16,602 nt of DNA from the NCBI GenBank assembly GCA_045402695.1, contig JAWPNA010000096.1:1-16602 (forward strand). Reading direction: 5' to 3'. Source of the stretch: JAWPNA01 sp045402695. Its GTDB lineage: Bacteria; Acidobacteriota; Polarisedimenticolia; JACPZX01; DASXTC01. The position numbers and the translations under genes were made by a program. Within the stretch, counting starts at the first letter, position 1. The number at the start of each line of letters is the position of its first letter. The notes under the pieces were generated by a model. It was given only the letters and a program-made list of their open reading frames with translations, was not told the origin of the DNA and searched no databases. Positions 6,607 through 15,996 of the stretch are shown piece after piece.

Positions 6607-8711
6607 GGATAGAACCGTCCTTTCTGTTCCAGCAGCGGGGCGGGAGCTATGCCGCGCGCGCGGATGCGGCCGGCGATGACCTCCTTTCCCGCCGAGTCGG
6701 CGTATCGCAGGAGCCCTCCGCGAAACGGCGGGAACCCCGTGCCCATCACCATCGCGAGATCGATGACGTCGGGGCGATCCACGGCCTCTTCCCCGAGAAG
6801 AAGCGCTGCCTCGTTCACCATCGCGTCCACCAGCGTGTCCGCCGCACCCGCGGCCGAGGGCTGCCGGTGGACGCTCGCGCGGCCCGGATGGACCGCGGCC
6901 AGCACGCGGGCCAGCTTGGGGGCTTGTCCCGCGATCCTGCCGTCACGGTAAAGGAAGAACCCGCTGCCCGCTTTCACGCCCAGTAGCCCCGCCTGCATCA
7001 TCGCGTGCAGGAGACGTGGGTCGCCGCCTCGGTCGGGGAAGGCCGCCGTGAGCACATCGGACACCTTGGCCGCCACGTCCAGCCCGATCTGATCGAGCAG
7101 GGCGAAAGGACCCATCGGCATGCCGAACCGCACCATGGCCTCGTCCAAGGCCGTGATGTCATGGCCCGTGGCGAGCAGCCGCAGCGCTTCGGCCAGATAC
7201 GGCCCCAGGATCCGGTTCACGATGAAGCCGGGCGTGTCCTTCACGACGACGGGAGTCTTGCCCAGCTTGCGGGCGAACTGCACGGCGGCCTGCACGGCCG
7301 ATTCCTCGGTCGCCGGGCCGCGCACCACCTCCACCAGCGGCATCTTCTCCACGGGGTTGAAGAAGTGAAGTCCGAGCACGCGGCCGGGGCGCGACGAGGC
7401 GGCCGCGATGCCGGTCACGGAAAGCGACGAAGTGTTGGTGGCGAAGATCGCGGACGGGGCGGTGAGCGACTCCATCTCGCGCAGGACCTGCCGCTTCAGC
7501 TCGAGGTCCTCGACCACCGCCTCGATGACCAGGTCGCACCGCGAGAAGCCGGTCGAATCCACCGTCGGCGCCACCAGCGCCTCACGCCTGGCCGCTTCGT
7601 GGCGCGCCAGACGCCCCTTGCGGGCGCGCTCCTCGGCCAGCGCGCGCACCTGCTTCATGCCGCGCTCCAGCGCCTCTGCGCTGACGTCCCTCAGGCGCAC
7701 GGGGAAACCGGCAAGCGCGGCCACCGCGGTGATGCCTCCCCCCATCGTGCCCGCCCCGAGCACGCCGATGCGCGCGATCGGCGCGCACGATTGGGCCGCT
7801 CCGTCTGTGGATGATGCGCCGGATGACCGGCTGGAAAGAAAGATGTGAACGAGGTTCTTGGAGACCTCCCCGATGATCAGGTTCGAGAGCAGCTCGGCCT
7901 CGCGCGCCAGCCCGTCCTCGAGATCGTGCCCGATGCCGTAGCGCACCGCTTCGAGGGCCGCAAGAGGCGCGGGGTAATGGCCGCGAGTCTGCCGGAGGAT
8001 CTTCCTCCGCGCCAGCGCGAAGACCAGCGCGCGCGCCGGCGGGATCGCGTCGAGAAAGGGCGGACCACGCCCCCGGCGCTTGCGTGAGGAGGCAAGCCGG
8101 AGCGCCTCGGCCCGCGCTGCCGCCTCCAGCCCCTCGAGGGGGACCACCGCGTCCACCAGTCCCAGCTTGAGCGCCTGGCGCGCGCCGAGAGTGCGGCCAG
8201 TCAGGATCAGGTCCAACGCCCGGGCGGCGCCGAGGAGCCGGGGCAGCCTATAGGTGCCTCCCCAGCCGGGGATCAGTCCCAGCCTGACCTCGGGCAGGCC
8301 GACGGAGACCTCCTCGCCGTCCGCGGCCAGGCGCGAGGTGCAGGCGAGGGCCAGTTCGAGGCCGCCTCCCAGGCAGGCCCCGTTGATCGCGGCCACGGTG
8401 GGCGCCGGCAGCGCCGCCAGGCGCGAGAAGAGTGCCTGGCCCTCGCGCGCCTTGCGGGCCGCCAACAGCGCATCGCCCGCGCGCGCCACGGCCACGAAGG
8501 CCTTCACGTCGGCGCCGGCGAGGAAGATCCCCTTCTTGCCGCTCGTCAGGATGACGCCGCGCACCTCGCCTCGCAGGCAGCCGGCCTCGATCCGCTCCAA
8601 TATGTCCCGCAGGCGGATCAGGCTCTCCTCGGTGAGCAGGTTCACCTTCTCGCCCGGAGTGTCGAAGTGGATGCGGGCGACGGCGTCGTTGCCGAACGAC
8701 AGGTCGATCAC
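6603..8711 (-). CDS. fadJ: Bifunctional enoyl-CoA hydratase / 3-hydroxyacyl-CoA dehydrogenase (FadB/FadJ type)
   Basis: This multienzyme alpha subunit hydrates trans-2-enoyl-CoA and then oxidises the L-3-hydroxyacyl-CoA with NAD+. It has 702 residues from a GTG at 8711, chosen because GGAGG lies 4 nt upstream and the GTGA overlaps the thiolase stop; a longer frame from 8756 would add 15 Gly/Arg-rich residues with no homology. The crotonase domain is about 1-270, with the FLAGADVKAF oxyanion loop (63-72) and catalytic Glu at E119 (GGGLELAL) and E141 (LPEVRLGLIPG). The NAD-binding Rossmann domain starts with VLGAGTMGGG (317-326). The dehydrogenase signature GLHFFNPVEKMPLVEV places the catalytic His at 449. 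Two C-terminal HCDH domains follow (about 495-590 and 620-702). Both active sites look intact. The choice between fadB and fadJ names is arbitrary here. The partner is the adjacent thiolase. Confidence 0.95.
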   Translation of the reverse strand: MIDLSFGNDAVARIHFDTPGEKVNLLTEESLIRLRDILERIEAGCLRGEVRGVILTSGKKGIFLAGADVKAFVAVARAGDALLAARKAREGQALFSRLAALPAPTVAAINGACLGGGLELALACTSRLAADGEEVSVGLPEVRLGLIPGWGGTYRLPRLLGAARALDLILTGRTLGARQALKLGLVDAVVPLEGLEAAARAEALRLASSRKRRGRGPPFLDAIPPARALVFALARRKILRQTRGHYPAPLAALEAVRYGIGHDLEDGLAREAELLSNLIIGEVSKNLVHIFLSSRSSGASSTDGAAQSCAPIARIGVLGAGTMGGGITAVAALAGFPVRLRDVSAEALERGMKQVRALAEERARKGRLARHEAARREALVAPTVDSTGFSRCDLVIEAVVEDLELKRQVLREMESLTAPSAIFATNTSSLSVTGIAAASSRPGRVLGLHFFNPVEKMPLVEVVRGPATEESAVQAAVQFARKLGKTPVVVKDTPGFIVNRILGPYLAEALRLLATGHDITALDEAMVRFGMPMGPFALLDQIGLDVAAKVSDVLTAAFPDRGGDPRLLHAMMQAGLLGVKAGSGFFLYRDGRIAGQAPKLARVLAAVHPGRASVHRQPSAAGAADTLVDAMVNEAALLLGEEAVDRPDVIDLAMVMGTGFPPFRGGLLRYADSAGKEVIAGRIRARGIAPAPLLEQKGRFYP

Positions 8712-10000
8712 GCGGCCTCCAGGATCATCGCCATCCCCTGGCCTCCGCCCACGCACAGGGTGGCAAGCCCGAGACCCGCCCCGCGTCGTCTCATCTCAAG
8801 GGCGAGCGTCAGGACCAGACGTGCGCCGGAGGCGCCCACGGGGTGGCCCAGCGCGATTGCGCCGCCGTTCACGTTGGTGCGCTCCGGGTCGATCTCACCG
8901 ACGGCCGCGCCGCGGCCCAACTCCTCGCGTGCGAAGCGGGTCGAGGCCAAGGCCTCAACGCAGGCCAGCACCTGGGCGGCGAAGGCCTCGTTGATCTCCG
9001 TGAGCTCGATGTCGCCGAGGACGAGCCCCGCGCGGTCCAGCGCGAGCGGGACGGCGAAGGCCGGCCCCAGCCCCATCTTCCGCGGTGAGAGGCCTGCGCT
9101 TGCCCACGCTCGCACGCGAGCCAGAGGACGTGCGACGAGATCCTCAGCGGCCACCACCACCGCGGCCGCCCCGTCCGTGATGGGGGAGGAGTTGCCCGCC
9201 GTGACGGTGCCGCGATCGCGATCGAAGTAAGGCCTGAGCCTGGCCAGCGCCTCAAGTGTCTGGTCCGCCCGTGGCCCGACGTCGTGGTGAAGCGCCGCGC
9301 CGCGCCCAGCCCGGAGAAATACGGGGGTCATCTCCTCGCGCAGCCTTCCTGCTGACGCCATGGCGCGACGGTGGCTTTCCAGGGCGAAACGGTCCTGCCG
9401 GTCGCGCGAGATGCCGAACTCCGAAGCCAGGATCTCGGCGGTCTGCCCCATGTTGAGCCCGCAGAGTGGGTCGGTGAGGCCGACCATGAGCCCGTGGGTC
9501 GGCTTCAGATGGCGCGGCCTGACGCGGGAGTAGGCCGCCAGGCGCGCCAGCAGGCTCTTCGCGCGCGCCGCCGTGAGCAGGATGTCCTTCAACTCCTCGG
9601 GCATCAGCAGCGGCACGTTGGACATCGACTCCACGCCGCCGGCCACCACGACTCTCGCCCCACCTGTGGCCACCATGTGCGCCGCCTGCGCGATGGCCTC
9701 CAGGCCCGACGCGCAGTTTCTGTTGACGGTGTGCGCGGGCACGGTTTCGGGCAGTCCGGCCCGCACGGCGATCACGCGCGCGACGTTGGAGGCGTCGGCC
9801 GGGGAGGCCACGTTGCCCATGATGGCGGCGTCCACGTCCGAGGGGAGAAACCCCGACCGCGCCACGGCTTCCCTCACCGCCGCGACGCCCAGATCCACCG
9901 CGTCGGCGCGGCGCAGCGCCGTGGACGCCTTGGCGAAGGGGGTGCGGGCCCCCGCCGCGATGACCGCGCGCAGCGGGCATGGATCTCCGCCCGAGGACAT
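8708..10000 (-). CDS. fadI: Acetyl-CoA C-acyltransferase (3-ketoacyl-CoA thiolase)
   Basis: This enzyme cleaves 3-ketoacyl-CoA with CoA to acetyl-CoA and the shortened acyl-CoA, the last step of each beta-oxidation turn. It has 430 residues. The nucleophile is C96 in NRNCASGLEAI, the catalytic His is H386 in NGGAIALGHPVGASGAR, and the second Cys is C416 in LCVGGGQGMA; NEAFAAQ (337-343) is also present, so the full thiolase site is there. The length and the loop around residues 155-190 (ending GLNMGQTAE) resemble FadI/trifunctional beta subunits more than the roughly 390-residue FadA, so the symbol is tentative. The ATG follows the ligase stop by 2 bp with GGAGGG (10007-10012) inside the ligase end, and the stop overlaps the GTG of the hydratase/dehydrogenase gene, so the two subunits are co-translated and probably form one complex. 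A biosynthetic acetyl-CoA acetyltransferase is less likely given these neighbours. Confidence 0.94.
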   Translation of the reverse strand: MSSGGDPCPLRAVIAAGARTPFAKASTALRRADAVDLGVAAVREAVARSGFLPSDVDAAIMGNVASPADASNVARVIAVRAGLPETVPAHTVNRNCASGLEAIAQAAHMVATGGARVVVAGGVESMSNVPLLMPEELKDILLTAARAKSLLARLAAYSRVRPRHLKPTHGLMVGLTDPLCGLNMGQTAEILASEFGISRDRQDRFALESHRRAMASAGRLREEMTPVFLRAGRGAALHHDVGPRADQTLEALARLRPYFDRDRGTVTAGNSSPITDGAAAVVVAAEDLVARPLARVRAWASAGLSPRKMGLGPAFAVPLALDRAGLVLGDIELTEINEAFAAQVLACVEALASTRFAREELGRGAAVGEIDPERTNVNGGAIALGHPVGASGARLVLTLALEMRRRGAGLGLATLCVGGGQGMAMILEAA

Positions 10001-10002
10001 CC

Positions 10003-11798
10003 TCAGCCCTCCCGGTACAGCGACTCGATCACGTCACGGTACTTCTCTTCGACGGCGTGCCTCTTGACCTTGAGCGTGGGGGTGAGGTCGCCGCCTTCCA
10101 CCGTCAGCTCCGTGGGAAGCAACGCGAACTTCTTCACCTGCTCGAAGCGGGACAGACCGCTGTTGATCCTCTCCACGATTCTCTTGAAGAGCGACATCAC
10201 CTCGGGCCTCTCCACGAGATCCTCGATCGAGCCGTGGTTCCGGTTCAGCAGACCGCTTTGCCTGCAATGCGCCAGCAGCCGCCCGCGATCCGGCACGAGG
10301 AGCGCGGCGATGAACTTGCGTCCGTCGCCCACGAGCACTGCCTGCGAGATCAAGCCGTCGGCCAGCAGCTCCTGCTCGATGGGGGCGGGGGAGATCTTCT
10401 TGCCTCCCGAGGTGACCAGAAGCTCCTTCTTGCGCCCGCTGATGATGAGCGACCCGCGCTCGTCGAGGCGACCCAGGTCGCCGGTGCGAAACCACCCATC
10501 CGAGAAAGCCTCTTCCGTCCGCTTCACATCGAGGTAATAGCCTCTGCTGATGCCGGCGCCCCGCGCCAGGATCTCGCCGTCCTCCTCGATCCGCAGCTCG
10601 GCGCCGGGAACGGGCGGCCCCACGGTGCCGGCGCGGGGGCCTTCCGGCCGGTTGATCGCGAGCACCGTCGTCTCGGTCAGGCCATATCCTTCCAGGATGG
10701 GAAGTCCGACGGCGAGGAAGAAGCGCATCACCTCCGGGTTGAGCGGCGCCCCTCCCGATACCACGTAGCGCAGCCGCCCTCCCATCCCTTTCCTGATGCG
10801 CGACAGCGCGAGCCGGTCGGCCACGGCAAAGCGCGCAGCCAGCCACGGACCCGGCGCGCGATCCCTCTGGCGGGCTAAGGCCATCTCCTGCCCGACTCGC
10901 AGAGCCCAGCCCGCAAGCGCACGCAGCGGCGCGGGCTGCCCTGCGATCCTCGCGAGGATCGCGTCGCGCGCCTTCTCGTAAACGCGGGGCACTCCGGGGA
11001 AGGTCGTCGGCCGCACCTCGCCCAGCGCGACGGCCAGGTCCTCGATCCTCACGTAGACGATCCTCACGCCGCGGTTGAAATAGCAGTAATCCGCGACGCG
11101 CTGGGTGATGTGGCACAACGGCAGAAACGACAGCGATGTGTCGTCTCCCCTGAAATCGAGCACGTCGCACAGCGCCTTGATGTTGGAGAGGATGTTGCGG
11201 TGCGAGAGCATCACTCCCTTGGGCGGCCCTGTTGTCCCCGACGTGTAGATGATGGTGGCCACGTCGTCCTCGCGGATCCGGCCCGCCGGCTCTCGCCAGG
11301 CGTCCTTCGACGTGGCCAGGAGGTCATCCCCCAACGCCGCCACCGACTCGAAATGCATGACGTCGATGGCCGCCGCGTCCTGGTCGATCACGACGGCCTG
11401 CCTGAGACTGCTCAGCCCGGCGGCGGAGGCCAGGAGCTTGTCGAGCAGATCCTGGCTGGACGCGATGGCGACGCGGGCGCCCGAGTTGGCGAGGATGTAG
11501 CTGAGCTGAGGCGCCGTGAGGCTGGTGTAGACCGGGACAAGGATCCCACCGGCGAACATCGTCGCGTAGTCGGCCGCGGCCCACTCGGGGCGGTTCTCCG
11601 ACAGCAGTAGGACGCGGTCGCCCTTCCTGACGCCGAGAGAGATGAGGCCGGCGGCGAAGCGGGCCACCTGCCGCCTCAGCGCTTCGGTGGAGACGTGCCG
11701 TGTCTGGCGCGGGGTCCAGTAGGTGAGGGCCCGGTCGCGCGGGATCCGGTCAACCGAGCGATCGAACAGATCGGTGAGGGTATTGACGGCCGGCTCCG

Positions 11799-11802
<4 letters not shown>
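10003..11802 (-). CDS. Long-chain fatty-acid-CoA ligase (AMP-forming)
   Basis: This 599-residue member of the ANL adenylating family activates fatty acids to acyl-CoA with ATP and CoA, feeding the downstream beta-oxidation enzymes. The ATP P-loop is IIYTSGTTGPPKGV (184-197). The adenine-binding YGLTET motif, the WFRTGDLGRLD motif with the ribose-binding Asp, and the hinge GRKKELLVTSGGKKISP follow in the normal order. The C-terminus carries TPTLKVKRHAVEEKY, which supplies the late catalytic Lys region. The length and motif pattern fit the FAA1/FadD15-like long-chain clade rather than classical E. coli FadD, so I give no symbol. Its ATG overlaps the stop of the response regulator gene (ATGA, 11799-11802), with GGAGG about 13 nt upstream, implying translational coupling. 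It is the first metabolic gene of the operon. No membrane segment is obvious. Confidence 0.95.
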
Positions 11803-13229
<1,427 letters not shown>

Positions 13230-13293
13230 GTCCTGAAGGGTGTGGGTCCGCTTCCCGTCACCGGCACGCTCCGGCGTCAGGTATCGAAGGCCG

Positions 13294-13332
13294 AAAAGAA
13301 AAGGCAGGAGAAAGGTGGCCCTCCTCCTGCCT
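13294..13332 (-). terminator. Rho-independent terminator of htrA
   Basis: On the minus strand a perfect 9-bp stem, AGGCAGGAG (13332-13324) with CTCCTGCCT (13310-13302), encloses a 13-nt loop and is followed by TTTTCTTTT (13302-13294; the first T also closes the stem). It begins 36 bp after the htrA stop and ends 64 bp before the response regulator start, so it separates the htrA transcript from the fad operon. The remaining stretch 13230-13293 must hold the operon promoter if there is one, but I see no clear sigma70 or sigma54 elements in it. Confidence 0.85.
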
Positions 13333-13368
13333 CATGTCAAGATCCCGGGGAACCGGTTTGGCTCCGCT

Positions 13369-15057
13369 TCATTCGGCTCCAACGCGGATCGCCACGTAGT
13401 GCCCGGTGGTGTCCTGGGGGGATCGCACGTAGAGCGCCATGATGTCGCCCGGTTTCATCTTGTCGATGAGCGCGCGGTAGGCATCCAGAGAAGTGATGGG
13501 CTGGCGGTTGGCCTCGACGATGACGTCGCCTTCTCGCAGGCCCTCCTCCCAAGCGCCGCTGACCTGCGCGACGTGCGTCACCACGACACCGTTCAGGTCG
13601 GGGTCGATGCGGTACTCCTGGCGGTTGCGTGGCGTGAGATCCTCCACGGTCACCCCCAGTCGCCGGTCCGCGACCGGATCATCGGGGGGCTTCCCCGGCT
13701 CCTCGCGCGAGGCGCGCGCGACCTGATCGGGTCTGTCGATCAACTCCGCCGTGAGCGTCCGTTCCCTCCCGTCGCGGACGATGCCCAGCGAGACCTGGGC
13801 TCCTGGCGGTTTGCCCGAGATGGTGTGGATCAGGTCGTCGCTGCCCAGGATAGACTGCCCGTCCACCATGACGATGGCGTCGCCTTTCTTCAGACCGGCC
13901 CGTTCCGCCGGCTGATCCTTGGTCACCGACTGGATGAAGGCACCCTTCCTGCCGTCCAGCCCGAAGTAGGTTCTGGTCTGCGGGCTCAGCTCGGTCTGGA
14001 TGTCGGCGATCTGCACGCCGAGGAACCCGCGGGAGACCCTCCCCTTGTCTCTGAGCTGCGCCATGACGTCGCGCGCCATATTGATCGGGATGGCGAAGGA
14101 GATTCCCTGGCCGGCCACGCTGATGGCGGAGTTGATGCCGACGGCCTCCCCCTTCACGTTCAGCAGCGGGCCCCCGGAATTGCCGCGGTTGATGGCCGCG
14201 TCGGTCTGTATGTAGTTGTCCAGCGAGACGTCGCGCGACAGGCCCCGGAGCTTGCGGCCCTTGGCCGAAACCACCCCCACGGTCACGGTGTGGTCGTAGG
14301 CGAGCGGGTTGCCGATCGCGATGACCCAGTCGCCCACGCGCAGGCGCTCGGAGTCGCCCAGCGGAATGGTGGGCAGCTTGCCGCGAGGCTCGATCTTGAG
14401 CAGAGCGAGATCGGTGGTGGGATCCGTCCCGATGATCCGGGCCTGGTACTCGAAGCTGTCGTCGGCAAGCTGCACGATCACCTTGTCGGCTTCCTCGATG
14501 ACGTGGTAGTTGGTCATCACGTAGCCGTCTTCCGACACGATGAAGCCCGAACCGCCGCTGTCCTGCCGCTGGTCGTCGTCCTCTTCATCGCCCTGGGGGC
14601 CCTGGGGGCCCTGGGGGCCATGCGGCGAGCGCCCATCCGGACGCGGGAAGAAGAACTCGAACGGACCGTGCGGGTTCTCGCCCTGCCGGCGCGAGCCGGG
14701 GCGTATGATCTCGGTCGCGCGGATGTTCACGACAGCCGCGTTGGCCGACTCCGCGATGTCCGCGATGTTCGGGAAGATCAGGGAGCTCTCCGCACCTTTT
14801 TTCTGCCCGGGAGGAAGGGCGATGTCTCGATCGTCGCCCCGCTGGGCGTTCATCACCCGGCCGGAGTCGTCGGTCCGGCTCGGGGAGGCGGGGTGGGGCT
14901 GGCCCATGGCCGCGCCCGCCATGCCGGCGGTCGTCACGCCGGCGGCCGGTCGTCCCGAGGCGGCCGCCAGGCCGAAAATCACCGCGGATGAGAGCGCAAA
15001 CGTCAGAACGAGAAAAGTGAGTTTACCGGCCGGCGCCGGAGCCTGGTCGCGATCCAT
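13369..15057 (-). CDS. htrA: HtrA/DegP-family periplasmic serine protease (Do-like), two PDZ domains
   Basis: This is an envelope quality-control serine protease of 562 residues. A short N-terminal segment is followed by a hydrophobic stretch at 11-33, a signal peptide or uncleaved anchor with AAASG as a possible cleavage region. A low-complexity linker runs to about 95. The trypsin-like domain follows, with the triad H185 (TNYHV), D216 (DPTTDLALLKIE) and S294 (GNSGGPLL). An extended LA-type loop (about 128-167) contains FEFFFP, a triple Gly-Pro-Gln repeat (147-155) and an acidic run EEDDD. PDZ1 is about 335-440 (GFLGVQI...GLKKGDAIV) and PDZ2 about 465-558 (LGVTVEDL...GLREGDVIVEAN). It has its own promoter upstream and a terminator downstream, so it is probably transcribed alone. 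The GAGGAGG ribosome-binding sequence is 13 nt from the ATG, unusually far, but no in-frame alternative start exists closer. Confidence 0.95.
   Translation of the reverse strand: MDRDQAPAPAGKLTFLVLTFALSSAVIFGLAAASGRPAAGVTTAGMAGAAMGQPHPASPSRTDDSGRVMNAQRGDDRDIALPPGQKKGAESSLIFPNIADIAESANAAVVNIRATEIIRPGSRRQGENPHGPFEFFFPRPDGRSPHGPQGPQGPQGDEEDDDQRQDSGGSGFIVSEDGYVMTNYHVIEEADKVIVQLADDSFEYQARIIGTDPTTDLALLKIEPRGKLPTIPLGDSERLRVGDWVIAIGNPLAYDHTVTVGVVSAKGRKLRGLSRDVSLDNYIQTDAAINRGNSGGPLLNVKGEAVGINSAISVAGQGISFAIPINMARDVMAQLRDKGRVSRGFLGVQIADIQTELSPQTRTYFGLDGRKGAFIQSVTKDQPAERAGLKKGDAIVMVDGQSILGSDDLIHTISGKPPGAQVSLGIVRDGRERTLTAELIDRPDQVARASREEPGKPPDDPVADRRLGVTVEDLTPRNRQEYRIDPDLNGVVVTHVAQVSGAWEEGLREGDVIVEANRQPITSLDAYRALIDKMKPGDIMALYVRSPQDTTGHYVAIRVGAE
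14591..14617 (-). repeat. Three tandem copies of a 9-bp unit inside htrA
   Basis: CCCTGGGGG is repeated exactly three times on the plus strand. In the htrA frame each unit encodes Gly-Pro-Gln, giving a short collagen-like tract at residues 147-155. The next 9 bases look like a degenerate fourth copy. Being a multiple of three, copy-number change by slippage would keep the frame and only alter loop length. Confidence 0.9.
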
Positions 15058-15070
15058 ATTGGAATGATTT

Positions 15071-15077
15071 CCTCCTC
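15071..15077 (-). promoter_or_regulatory. Ribosome-binding site of htrA
   Basis: GAGGAGG on the minus strand is a strong Shine-Dalgarno match, 13 nt from the ATG at 15057-15055. The distance is longer than the usual 5-10 nt, which may lower initiation. Confidence 0.6.
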
Positions 15078-15087
15078 GTAAGCCCTG

Positions 15088-15116
15088 AAATTACCACCAG
15101 ATCCCGCGATCGTCAA
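15088..15116 (-). promoter_or_regulatory. Sigma70-type promoter of htrA
   Basis: On the minus strand, TTGACG (15116-15111) and TAATTT (15093-15088) are separated by exactly 17 bp. Transcription would start around 15080, leaving a leader of roughly 20-25 nt that includes the ribosome-binding site. It is the best promoter match in any intergenic region here. The rest of the gap 15117-15237 contains no gene and no hairpin terminator that I can see. Confidence 0.7.
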
Positions 15117-15237
15117 GAAAACCTAACGGAATTGTCCGCCTTGTGATCCGGCATGCCCGACCATAGCGAACCGCGCAGTATCCGTCCACATCAACACCGG
15201 TCGGGATGGCCTCGTTTCAGAGATTCGGAAGGGGGAA

Positions 15238-15996
15238 TCAGCCGGCCGCCCCGGCCTGGGCGGCTCCGGCCTCCGCCTTATTGAGCAGTCCGACCACCAT
15301 GAAGGCCCAGATCAGGCGGCAAACCTCGAAATCCTTCAGAGGCGATTCCTCGCAGATCCGCCCTAGAGTGGCACCGGACTCGCAGCGGGAGAGCAGCGTC
15401 CACTCCTCGAGGCCAAGGGTCAGGCCTCTGGCCAGCTTCGCGAACGCCGGGCTGGTCGCATAGCGCGTGGAAAGGCCGCCCACCGCGGCCGAGATGCGGC
15501 TCCATGACTCCACGCTCTTGATCCCGTTCATGATCAGGTCGCCGGTGGGCATCTTCAGAGTGATCACTTCATTCGAGGGAAGGGGGCCGGAAGTGAAGGC
15601 GTACTCGCCCCGGGTCCACGAGAAGAGCCCGACGATCATCCTCTTGACCTGCTCGGCCACCCCCCACACCAGATCCTCGGGGCGGATCGCCTTCTTCTGG
15701 ACCAGAATCGTCCCCAAGCGCTTGCCTTGGGCGCCGGATGCATCCGCGGCCTGGGTCAGGGTGCTCAGCGAGATCATGCCCTGGCGCAGGAAGAGGATTC
15801 CCAGGCGGTCCTCCGGATCGGTCGAGGTGGCGAACACCACACCCCCCGAGTCGAAGTACAACGTGCGGCTGACCGGATCATTCCTCATTGTGTCGCTCAC
15901 GATGAGGGTCCCGGTGAGTTTCTCTCCGCACAGCGCGTGGATGAGCGCTGGCAGCGTCAGCGGCCCGATGTGCCCTTTCTCCCGGTTTACTGCCAC
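15238..15996 (-). CDS. DUF4388 (PATAN-type) domain protein
   Basis: This encodes 252 residues from a GTG at 15996 (reading MAVNREKGHIG); the frame is open further upstream, but that stretch overlaps the LapB-like gene in another frame, and AGAGAGG lies just before this GTG. The sequence follows the DUF4388 pattern: an opening GPLTLPALIHALCGEKLTG, then TLYFDSGGVVFATS, EDRLGILFLRQG, LGTILVQKKAI and LFSWTRGEYAF. The C-terminal 80 residues are helical and end in an Ala/Gly tail. No membrane segment or catalytic motif is visible. DUF4388 proteins are often linked to two-component or gliding/surface signalling, but the biochemical function is not established, and I infer none here. It overlaps the upstream LapB-like gene by 10 bp (15987-15996), so the two are coupled. 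Confidence 0.85.
   Translation of the reverse strand: MAVNREKGHIGPLTLPALIHALCGEKLTGTLIVSDTMRNDPVSRTLYFDSGGVVFATSTDPEDRLGILFLRQGMISLSTLTQAADASGAQGKRLGTILVQKKAIRPEDLVWGVAEQVKRMIVGLFSWTRGEYAFTSGPLPSNEVITLKMPTGDLIMNGIKSVESWSRISAAVGGLSTRYATSPAFAKLARGLTLGLEEWTLLSRCESGATLGRICEESPLKDFEVCRLIWAFMVVGLLNKAEAGAAQAGAAG

Noticed and set aside
4093..6612. Very long plus-strand open frame (about 839 codons) antisense to the acyl-CoA dehydrogenase and arsC
   Set aside because: It lies opposite genes with intact catalytic motifs. Its composition is Arg/Gly/His-rich with no recognisable domain, as expected for the complementary frame of GC-rich coding DNA.
8712..8756. Longer start for the hydratase/dehydrogenase at 8756
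   Set aside because: It would add 15 Gly/Arg/Asp-rich residues inside the thiolase coding end, while the GTG at 8711 has GGAGG at the right distance and a typical GTGA overlap.
13252..13274. Possible sigma54 element before the response regulator (CCGG...AAGC on the minus strand)
   Set aside because: The spacing between GG and GC is again 9, and neither half otherwise matches the consensus.
13240..13290. tRNA-like stretch near the response regulator start (plus-strand peptide resembling a translated T-arm)
   Set aside because: No cloverleaf can be drawn: there are no matching acceptor ends, no anticodon stem and no GTTCGA-type T loop.
13240..14991. Long plus-strand open frame (about 583 codons) antisense to htrA
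   Set aside because: It is a shadow of htrA: no domain, biased composition, and it runs through the htrA terminator.
15175..15188. Possible sigma54 -24/-12 element upstream of htrA (TGG...TGC on the minus strand)
   Set aside because: The GG to GC spacing is 9 rather than the required 10 bases and the TTGC box is incomplete. A good sigma70 pair lies closer to the gene.
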